DNA of 64,000 bases. Source: Kangiella profundi. GTDB taxonomy: Bacteria; Pseudomonadota; Gammaproteobacteria; Enterobacterales; Kangiellaceae. The stretch lies in the NCBI RefSeq assembly GCF_002838765.1, contig NZ_CP025120.1, positions 1,984,001 through 2,048,000 on the forward strand, given 5' to 3'. The position numbers and the translations under genes were made by a program. The notes beneath the pieces were generated by a model, which made no database searches, had not been told where the DNA came from, and saw only the letters and a program-made list of their open reading frames with translations. Positions 45,575 to 51,764 of the stretch are shown here, piece after piece; positions within the stretch are counted from its first letter, which is position 1, and every line of letters starts with the position of its first letter.

Positions 45575-46375
45575 ATGGAAAAAAATGAAATCGATAAATT
45601 ATTATCATCAATAGATGCAATAGATTTGTTAACCCTGTATCTGACAGAATTGTATGAGGAAGTAATTACAGGAAAGAGCGCCTGCCCTACTACACAAAAT
45701 AAATTTGAGTTAATGTTTAAGGAAGCAGTACCACTTAGAAGAATGTTATTTTTAAATGATTACTCTAAAAACTTCTATAAAAATCTAAAAGCCAATTCGA
45801 ACTTCCCAAATGAATACAAGTTATTTTTTAATTCCTGTTTGCACATGATAACAAAACTAACCAATAGATATGGACAACAATTTTTAACAATATCACACAA
45901 GTTATTTAAACACCCCAATTTGAAAGACAAAAGAAAATCAACAGAACTCATTAATTTATCAACAAATTATGACCTAGAAACCTTATGTTTAATGAACTAC
46001 CCATTATTATTGACAATAGATTATGCGACCTCAGTTTTGAGAAAAGAAGAAGATAATACTTACATTATTTTCGAGTTATGGGGAGATCTTATTTTTGCAG
46101 AGCTTTGTACACAACTATATAAAAACTATGAAAACATACTAGATAGTTATAAGAAAACAAGAGCATCTAACTCTGGCAAGAAAAAAGGTGAAGAACATAG
46201 ATTAGAGGGACTAAGGTTAATTAAAATTTATTATTCTAAAAGCCAACCAAAAACTAAGGATGAGGTCATAAAAAGTGTACAGAAGACCCTTTTGGAAAAA
46301 TTTGGACTTCCAGTAAAATCATATAGCACAGTCTCAAACTGGGTAAATTATTATTTAGCAAATAATAAAAACTAG
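45575..46375 (+). CDS. Hypothetical protein, 266 aa (island cargo)
   Basis: Not recognised. Very AT-rich coding sequence, Lys/Asn/Leu-rich and mostly helical. No signal peptide or membrane helix. N-terminal region (IDAIDLLTLYLTELYEEVITGK) and a middle FNSCLHMITKLTNRYGQQF are helical. A basic linker (RASNSGKKKGEEHR) is followed by a C-terminal helix-turn-helix-like part (TKDEVIKSVQKTLLEKFG, then YSTVSNWVNYYLA), suggestive of DNA binding. Possible accessory or defence cargo; no known defence motif is visible. Confidence 0.75.
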   Translation: MEKNEIDKLLSSIDAIDLLTLYLTELYEEVITGKSACPTTQNKFELMFKEAVPLRRMLFLNDYSKNFYKNLKANSNFPNEYKLFFNSCLHMITKLTNRYGQQFLTISHKLFKHPNLKDKRKSTELINLSTNYDLETLCLMNYPLLLTIDYATSVLRKEEDNTYIIFELWGDLIFAELCTQLYKNYENILDSYKKTRASNSGKKKGEEHRLEGLRLIKIYYSKSQPKTKDEVIKSVQKTLLEKFGLPVKSYSTVSNWVNYYLANNKN

Positions 46376-46474
46376 CTTCTATAACACAAGCTAGCTTTTA
46401 GAATATAAATACAACATAGCAACAATCATAATAACTCCAATGAGCATTTAATACGCACAAATGGAGATATTTAG

Positions 46475-46666
46475 ATGAAGCACAACGTTCTCAGACTTTC
46501 ACAAGTCATAGCTATTACAGGCTTATCCCGCGCCAGCATTTACGCAAAGATGAATCACGGCACATTTCCGCAATCTCGCTCACTAGGAGCTAGAGCCGTT
46601 GGATGGCTCGAAAAGGATGTGATGGAGTGGATTGAAAACCTGCCAACTAGTAAAGAAAGCGCGTAA
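46475..46666 (+). CDS. AlpA-family (MerR-like helix-turn-helix) regulator
   Basis: 63 aa. LRLSQVIAITGLSRASIYAKMNHGTFPQSRSLGARAVGW is the AlpA signature, with a complete HTH at residues 6-27 and a wing ending in VGWLEKDVMEWIE. In P4-like and cryptic elements AlpA activates integrase or excision genes. It is the first of four tightly packed small genes. Confidence 0.9.
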   Translation: MKHNVLRLSQVIAITGLSRASIYAKMNHGTFPQSRSLGARAVGWLEKDVMEWIENLPTSKESA

Positions 46667-46676
46667 GGGGGAAGCG

Positions 46677-46991
46677 ATGAACAAAAAAAACACCCTTGCT
46701 CAGAAATCTAAACACGGGCATCAAAAGGTTAAAAGCTATTCTACTCACACCAAGGCGCAACAGCAACGGCTACTATCTGCATTAGAACAAGCTGGAGTTA
46801 AAGGAATTACAAGCATTCAGGCCAGGCATGAACTCGATATAATCCATGCACCCGCCAGAGTGTATGAACTACGACATAACTTAGGCAAAAACATTCGGAC
46901 AGAGTGGACAATTGAAGCAAATCCGCATGGGGGTAATCATAGGGTAGCACGTTACGTTTTACTCACTGGTAAATACAGGGCGGTGGCGTAA
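46677..46991 (+). CDS. Small helix-turn-helix protein, 104 aa
   Basis: ATG at 46677 preceded by AAGGGGGAAG; 10 bp after the AlpA-like stop. Basic N-terminal tail (MNKKNTLAQKSKHGHQKVKS) then a winged-helix fold: QQQRLLSALEQAGVKGITSIQARHELDIIHAPARVYELRH, followed by HRVARYVL. Typical of helix-turn-helix proteins in phages and integrative elements. Stop overlaps the next start (TAATG). Confidence 0.8.
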   Translation: MNKKNTLAQKSKHGHQKVKSYSTHTKAQQQRLLSALEQAGVKGITSIQARHELDIIHAPARVYELRHNLGKNIRTEWTIEANPHGGNHRVARYVLLTGKYRAVA

Positions 46992-47146
46992 TGGCGATTT
47001 ACTTAATTACCGATAAAGCCCTACAAACGCGCCAGATAAGACTTGTAGCCTTTAGCCAAGCCCAAGCCATTAAAGCAACGGAAAGGCTCTATAAGCTCCA
47101 CCCTGAGCGAGTGACTATTCTTTGCCATATCCCCCTTGTCGATTGA
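46991..47146 (+). CDS. Small hypothetical protein, 51 aa
   Basis: ATG overlaps the stop of the preceding HTH gene by one base (TAATG), so translation is probably coupled. Sequence begins MAIYLITDKALQTRQIRLVAF and continues with a helix AQAIKATERLYKLHPERV. Not recognised; no membrane helix. It is short, but the coupling and its position between two co-directional genes (next start 12 bp away) support it. Confidence 0.65.
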   Translation: MAIYLITDKALQTRQIRLVAFSQAQAIKATERLYKLHPERVTILCHIPLVD

Positions 47147-47158
47147 TAAGGGGGAAGC

Positions 47159-47554
47159 ATGCCAAAAAATAAAAGCTCCTATGTACCTTTCCATAGGCAT
47201 ATATTTAATGACCCTCTAATCTATCAGCTTACTGCGCAAGAACGCTTATTACTTGATCAGCTTTATATGCAGTACAACGGTAAGAATAATGGAGACTTTT
47301 CATGCGCCTGGAGTGTAATGAAAAAAAAGGGCTGGAATTCAAAGGCAACGCTATTTAAAGCAAAGCAGGGACTACTTACAAAGGGCTGGATTGAAGAAAC
47401 TCGTAAAGGGTATACAGGTGTATGTAGTCTTTATGCAGTTACATTCTTAAAGATTGATGATTGCAATGGGAAACTTGATGCGAGAGCTACTAATACACCA
47501 TCCATGCGTTATCGAGAAATTAAAAAGCCTGATACAAATATTGTACCGAAATAG
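47159..47554 (+). CDS. Winged-helix/replication-type small protein, 131 aa
   Basis: Good Shine-Dalgarno (AAGGGGGAAGC). Residues 8-95 (FHRHIFNDPLIYQLTAQERLLLDQLYMQYNG, then WSVMKKKGWNSKATLFKAKQGLLTKGWIEETRKG) have the pattern of winged-helix plasmid/phage replication or transcription factors: ligand-free HTH with wing GYTGVCSLYAVTF. Exact family not assigned. Immediately followed by the repeat array at 47542, which may be its binding region. Confidence 0.7.
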   Translation: MPKNKSSYVPFHRHIFNDPLIYQLTAQERLLLDQLYMQYNGKNNGDFSCAWSVMKKKGWNSKATLFKAKQGLLTKGWIEETRKGYTGVCSLYAVTFLKIDDCNGKLDARATNTPSMRYREIKKPDTNIVPK

Positions 47555-47667
47555 CCCATATGCTGTACCGATAACGCCAAATATCATGGATTAAGGTACA
47601 GAAAATGGGTCAAGTTGGTACAGTATCTGTAACATAACAACCCTTTTATCAGTACAAATTCTGTACT
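47542..47667. repeat. Cluster of GTAC-core repeats
   Basis: TGTACCGA at 47542-47549 and 47564-47571, the inverted form GGTACAGA/T at 47595-47602 and 47617-47624 (both pairs spaced 22 bp start to start), then a perfect AGTACA / TGTACT inverted repeat at 47651-47667. The regular spacing suggests binding sites for a repressor or initiator. Confidence 0.65.
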
Positions 47668-48103
47668 CCTTATATATACCATATATAGTTCATTTTTTTA
47701 TCATGCTATAGGTATTGTTTATCTTGATGTGCTACGAAATATGACAGCTTAATTAACTAGCCTGGTTAGGGTTTGTATTACCTTACTACAAGATATTACT
47801 CTAGCCATTTACTTAGTTGATTTTTGAAAGTCTTAATGCTCAAAGCTCATGATCAATGCTGGACTTTTTATTAATGAGGCAAGAGATATACAGACTTTTT
47901 GGACAAATACGCGCGTAGCTATTCATACAGTAAAATACGGCAAGTTTACGGCAAGGTTGAAAATCAATTTCCCAACAATTCAACCCTTAGAATTTATACT
48001 AAGGTTACACTAAGGTTATAGTTCAATAAATTTATGCTTCAAACATATAATTAAGCTTTTCTATGCTTAGATCCAGTCATTTAAAGGAACCCAGCATGAA
48101 CCA
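47668..48103. other. Gene-free island tail
   Basis: AT-rich with no credible ORF. It includes AAGGTTACACTAAGGTTATA direct repeats around 48000-48020, close in form to the GTAACAC arm repeats nearby. Otherwise nothing clear. Confidence 0.5.
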
Positions 48104-48115
48104 AATGTAACACTG
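48104..48115. repeat. Integrase arm-type repeat, right
   Basis: AATGTAACACTG, identical to the two left copies; a partial TGTAACATTAACAC follows at 48118. Confidence 0.55.
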
Positions 48116-48185
48116 TTTGTAACATTAACACTTTGTGAAATTACAAAATCCATTGTTAATCAGTTAATTAAATGCTCTGTTCTAG

Positions 48186-48240
48186 TTCCGCCGTCCCACC
48201 AATACAAAACCTCAACTCGCAAGAGTTGGGGTTTTTTATT
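48186..48240 (+). terminator. attR: displaced ssrA 3' tail and its original terminator
   Basis: TTCCGCCGTCCCACCA (48186-48201) resembles the tmRNA end. It is followed by a strong terminator: 13-bp stem aaaacctcaactc / gagttggggtttt, gcaa loop, then a T-run. A terminator here with no upstream RNA gene is best explained as the original end of ssrA pushed away by insertion. Confidence 0.65.
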
Positions 48241-48357
48241 GGTCATAGATCACGGAGTGAGAAGGCACGGAGCGGCTTCAAAAAATTGTCAGGAACAATT
48301 TTTGAGAGCTTTAGCTGGTCTGAGCGTAGCGAAGACGAGGCTCAAGGATGAGCCGAG

Positions 48358-48377
48358 CAATTCCCGCCGTCTTTCCA
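48358..48377 (+). repeat. Second tmRNA-3'-end copy
   Basis: CAATTCCCGCCGTCT is identical to the tmRNA end at 43665-43679 over 15 bases, then diverges. The bases before it form stem-loops (for example caaaaaattgt / acaatttttg at about 48279-48304). Looks like the scar of an earlier or tandem integration. Confidence 0.55.
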
Positions 48378-48483
48378 ATCCCTATGATGTTTTACACCCC
48401 GGTGGCTCTGCCCCCCTGAGTAACCCCATCCTACTTAGAAACAGTATCGTTGAAGCAGCTATTACCGTAGCTATTTTTAGAGT

Positions 48484-48509
48484 ATAAAAAAGGCGAACTT
48501 AGTTCGCCT
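48484..48509 (-). terminator. Terminator of the nirK-nirV-sco operon
   Basis: Eight-bp stem (aggcgaac / gttcgcct), loop tta, T-run on the minus strand; 39 bp after the sco stop. Confidence 0.8.
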
Positions 48510-48547
48510 CTATCAATTAACCTTTTATTATCAAAACATGAGTCATT

Positions 48548-49120
48548 CTAGCGGCTCACAATCTTCTCTACTGTTTCATCAACTTTATTGATATCGCCGA
48601 CTTCCTGAAACAGGATTCGGCCTTTTTCATCAAGCAGGGTAAAAACATTGGAGTGAGCAACTTCGTTATCTTCACTCTTCTTGTAGCGAACATTGAGTGC
48701 CATTGCCAGACTTCTAACATCTTGTTTATCACCTGTTAGTAGAGTCCATCGCTTCGGATCGAGCTTTCTTTTTTCAGCAAATTCTTTTAGCACTTTTGGC
48801 GTATCACTGTTCGGTGTCAGTGACACCAAAACAAACTCGGTATTTGCTAACACATCTTCGGGCAATTGCTTTTCGATATTCTGCATGGTTGCCACAATGG
48901 TTGGGCAGGTATGCATGCAGTGTGTGTAGATCAAGCTAATTAGCTGACGTTTGCCAGCAAATGATTTGATATTAATAGTTTGCTCATCCTGAGTAACCCA
49001 TTCATTATTTAAGTGATAGATTGAATCCTCTGGTAACATCTCCACTTTATCGCTAGCACTAGCGGCGCTTATAAACGCAGTTAAAAGTGTAGCTAAACTC
49101 AATTGAAACCATTTTTTCAT
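48548..49120 (-). CDS. SCO1/SenC-family copper chaperone, thioredoxin fold
   Basis: 190 aa, signal peptide FQLSLATLLTAFISAASAS. Copper motif TCMHTCP-type: THCMHTCPTIV (C-x-x-x-C) and a downstream His in VAHSNVFTLLD, the third Cu ligand of SCO proteins. SCO proteins deliver copper to cytochrome oxidase or other cuproenzymes; here the neighbouring copper nitrite reductase is the likely client. 11 bp after nirV, same operon. Confidence 0.93.
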   Translation of the reverse strand: MKKWFQLSLATLLTAFISAASASDKVEMLPEDSIYHLNNEWVTQDEQTINIKSFAGKRQLISLIYTHCMHTCPTIVATMQNIEKQLPEDVLANTEFVLVSLTPNSDTPKVLKEFAEKRKLDPKRWTLLTGDKQDVRSLAMALNVRYKKSEDNEVAHSNVFTLLDEKGRILFQEVGDINKVDETVEKIVSR

Positions 49121-49131
49121 AATTGCCTCGC

Positions 49132-49944
49132 TTACTGATTCTGTTCAGCATCTTGGGCGCAACGGAAGCCCAAATTCGGTAAAGTAAATTTCGCTTCCAA
49201 ACTACTTCTAAATCCATATCGCATAAAGGCGGCATAATCACCCGGATCCACTGCCCCACTGGCACCGCCTGCACAAAATAGTTTTGTATCAATAGTACTA
49301 TCGCCACGGGATTCGCCAGTGACCAGTGCCGAGTTAAAATCCTCAGTCCACTCCCAGATTAAGCCATGCATGTCATAAATACCCCAGTAATTGGGCTCAT
49401 TCTGACCAACAGCTGACAGCTGTTTCTGACTTGGACGGCTGTACCACATCAATATCTTTTGCTTGTAGTCTTTTTCAACACTTCCATCCGCTTGAGTTTC
49501 ACTGGCTAAAGCCGCCAGCTCCCACTCGCTGACTCGTGGTAAACGTTTTCCCTGCGCCTTACAATAAGCATCCGCTGCGAACCACGACACGTTGGTTACT
49601 GGACTGTTAGTCAATGCTTTCGGATATCCATCATTGCTCCAATGTTGTAGATACTGTTTTTCTACAAACACTTTGGGAGCCTCTGATTTTGCCCAACCGG
49701 GATTGCCTTTAACAAATTCCTGAAAATCCTTGTTAGTAACCGGATATTGATCAAGATAGAAGTCATTCACCGATTGTATGGGACTATCTTTACTCATATA
49801 GAGAGGACGATACTCCCCCCCTTTCACCAGCTGCATACCTTCAGGCGAAGAGACTTCACTTGCTTTTGCCATTAACGAAGAGCTACCACTGACTCCGATA
49901 AGAATCAGTGATAGCGCTACAAGTTTAAGATGACTGATGTTCAT
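49132..49944 (-). CDS. nirV: NirV-like formylglycine-generating-enzyme (SUMF1) family protein
   Basis: 270 aa with signal peptide (LKLVALSLILIGVSGSSSLMAKA). SUMF1 domain: GMQLVKGGEYRP, DFYLDQYPVTNKDFQEFV, NVSWFAADAYCKAQGKRLPRVSEWELAAL, and the C-terminal RYGFRSSLEAKFTLPNLGFRC. NirV proteins occur beside nirK and are thought to help nitrite reductase maturation; formylglycine formation is not expected to be certain. Between nirK and sco. Confidence 0.9.
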   Translation of the reverse strand: MNISHLKLVALSLILIGVSGSSSLMAKASEVSSPEGMQLVKGGEYRPLYMSKDSPIQSVNDFYLDQYPVTNKDFQEFVKGNPGWAKSEAPKVFVEKQYLQHWSNDGYPKALTNSPVTNVSWFAADAYCKAQGKRLPRVSEWELAALASETQADGSVEKDYKQKILMWYSRPSQKQLSAVGQNEPNYWGIYDMHGLIWEWTEDFNSALVTGESRGDSTIDTKLFCAGGASGAVDPGDYAAFMRYGFRSSLEAKFTLPNLGFRCAQDAEQNQ

Positions 49945-49968
49945 AGTCGTATCTATTAATTTCAGTGG

Positions 49969-51381
49969 TTAGTGAGGTTTGTTGGCACGTACTTTTTTCA
50001 CTTGCTCAGCAGTAATCTCACCACCTTTGTTATCCCAGCTGTTCAAGAGATAAGTGACCACATTGGCTATCTGCTCATCAGTTAAATCCATTGCAGGCAT
50101 CACACTGTTGAAAGATTCACCATTCACTTTGATAGGACCTTCAAGACCGTGAACAATCGCTTCAACAGCGCGAATTGGGTCTGCATTCAGATAGTCAGAT
50201 TTAGCCACAGGAGGGAATGCACCTGGGATACCTTGACCATTTGGCTGGTGACAGGCCATGCAGTTTGCATCATAGATACGTTTACCAAACTCAATTTTCT
50301 CTTTCTTATTGCTGGCTTTAACAACTTCAACTTTTTTATCAACGCTTTGTACCGCTGAACCTTCAGGAAGGTAAATTCTGTCGTCAATTTTGCCTGAGTA
50401 GATGGTTTTATCCTCTTTACCTTTCACACTTAACATGCCCAAGGCACCTTTGTTAAAGGCACGGAAGATTGAGTGATCAACCAGGATCAGGTTACCAGGA
50501 ACCTCTACCTTAAACTCAACAATCGCAGAGCCACCAGCTGGAACCAATGTGGTTTGAATGTTTTCGTTAACCAGATTGCCACCTTCTACATAAACTTTAT
50601 CAAAAATTTCACCAATCACATGGAATGAAGACACCAGGTTAGGACCACCGTTACCCACATACAGACGAACGGTTTCACCAACTTCTGCTTTTAGTGATTT
50701 ATCACCAGTTAAGCTGCCAACCGCACCGTTGAATACCACATAGTCAGCATGTTCATTAATCGCCTTTTCCATATCGAATGGTTGCAAGCCTGGCTCACCA
50801 TACTTACCTTTAGTATAGAAATCGCCCTGCATCACATAGTATTCACGATCAACTTTTGGCAGACCTTCTTTTGGCTCAACTAAGATTAATCCATACATAC
50901 CGTTAGCAATATGCATGCCTACTGGAGCTGTTGCACAGTGATAAACGTATAAGCCCGGATTCAATGCTTTAAATGCAAAGGTAGAAGTATGACCTGGTGC
51001 AGTGAAAGATGAAGTAGCACCACCACCTGGGCCAGTTACAGCATGTAAATCAATGTTGTGTGGCATTTTAGAAGATGGATGGTTAGAAAGGTGAAACTCA
51101 ATCTCATCCCCTTCTTTTACGCGAATGAAACTACCTGGAACAGTGCCGCCAAAAGACCAGTAGACGTATTCAACACCATCAGCCATGGTGCCAACCTTTT
51201 CTACTGTTTCCAGCTCAACGACCACTTTGGCATTATGATCACGCTCAATCGCAGGTGGAACCTCAGGAGGTGAAGTTAAAATTGCCTGCTCAGTTGGTAA
51301 ATCTTTTGCCATTGCACCGCTCATCAAGCCGATAGTTGCTAAGCCTAATAAGGTTTTCTTAAACACTTTATTTTTTAACAT
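49969..51381 (-). CDS. nirK: Copper nitrite reductase with C-terminal cytochrome c domain
   Basis: 470 aa periplasmic enzyme, nitrite to NO. Signal peptide [16 protein letters not shown]. Copper ligands: [11 protein letters not shown] (two His), [16 protein letters not shown] (His-Cys, His, Met) for type 1 and type 2 sites. A fused class I cytochrome c with heme motif CMACH at about 374-378 and axial Met in SVMPAMDL makes it a three-domain NirK as in Ralstonia pickettii, so electrons reach the copper within one chain. AGGAG upstream of ATG. An FNR/DNR-type box lies 85 bp before the start. Confidence 0.96.
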   Translation of the reverse strand: MLKNKVFKKTLLGLATIGLMSGAMAKDLPTEQAILTSPPEVPPAIERDHNAKVVVELETVEKVGTMADGVEYVYWSFGGTVPGSFIRVKEGDEIEFHLSNHPSSKMPHNIDLHAVTGPGGGATSSFTAPGHTSTFAFKALNPGLYVYHCATAPVGMHIANGMYGLILVEPKEGLPKVDREYYVMQGDFYTKGKYGEPGLQPFDMEKAINEHADYVVFNGAVGSLTGDKSLKAEVGETVRLYVGNGGPNLVSSFHVIGEIFDKVYVEGGNLVNENIQTTLVPAGGSAIVEFKVEVPGNLILVDHSIFRAFNKGALGMLSVKGKEDKTIYSGKIDDRIYLPEGSAVQSVDKKVEVVKASNKKEKIEFGKRIYDANCMACHQPNGQGIPGAFPPVAKSDYLNADPIRAVEAIVHGLEGPIKVNGESFNSVMPAMDLTDEQIANVVTYLLNSWDNKGGEITAEQVKKVRANKPH

Positions 51382-51764
51382 GGAATAATCTCCTAGAAAC
51401 GCTTTTAAACCAATATGAAAGATACTTATTTTGAGGTTAGTATGAAGTAATTGATATTTAGCAATTTGATCTGGATCAGTATAATTAGCGATGCTTTAAA
51501 AATTGAATCTCCATAGCCTATAAGCAAAATGACATACTAGACATTTGTCCCTTAATACAACCTAAGCTATTGATTGTTTTAACGAAAAATTACAGATAAA
51601 ACTGTGAACAAACTCACTGGATGAGGATAAACCCTAATAGATGTAGGGTTATATTGAGCAAACTAGACTGAATTATTGAAGTTAGGCTAAGCATAACCTG
51701 AACTTATCATTTAAGCAGAAGTGCAAACCAATATATTAGGCATATCTTATATGATGAGATCGGC
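51382..51764. other. nirK upstream region and DGC downstream region, no gene
   Basis: Holds the nirK promoter and FNR-type box. A 7-bp hairpin (aacccta / tagggtt, 51630-51650) lies between nirK and the EAL gene and may end neither transcript strongly. No ORF supported. Confidence 0.5.
51466..51479 (-). promoter_or_regulatory. FNR/DNR-type box upstream of nirK
   Basis: TTGATCTGGATCAG, one base from the consensus TTGAT-N4-ATCAA. Centred about 91 bp from the nirK start, a position fitting activation by FNR, DNR or NnrR under low oxygen or NO. Confidence 0.7.

Larger units (their letters stand above)
43665..48201. mobile_element. Integrative island in the 3' end of ssrA
   Basis: About 4.5 kb. 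Left end is the tmRNA 3' terminus; right end is the displaced ssrA tail (48186-48201). It carries a P4-type tyrosine integrase facing inward, two unrecognised cargo ORFs of low GC, an AlpA-like regulator, and three small DNA-binding/replication-type genes. A 0.6-kb gene-free tail with repeats follows. ssrA is a classical attachment site for such elements. No structural phage genes, transposase or conjugation genes are seen, so it looks like a satellite-type element or a decayed one. Confidence 0.85.

Noticed and set aside
47542..47667. CRISPR array
   Set aside because: Repeats are 8 bp, partly inverted and without uniform spacers; no cas genes in the window.
43859..48201. Prophage
   Set aside because: No capsid, tail, terminase or lysis genes; only integrase and small regulators.
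48239..48487. 82-aa plus-strand ORF after the island
   Set aside because: Runs through the tmRNA-end repeat and hairpins; no ribosome site and no domain.
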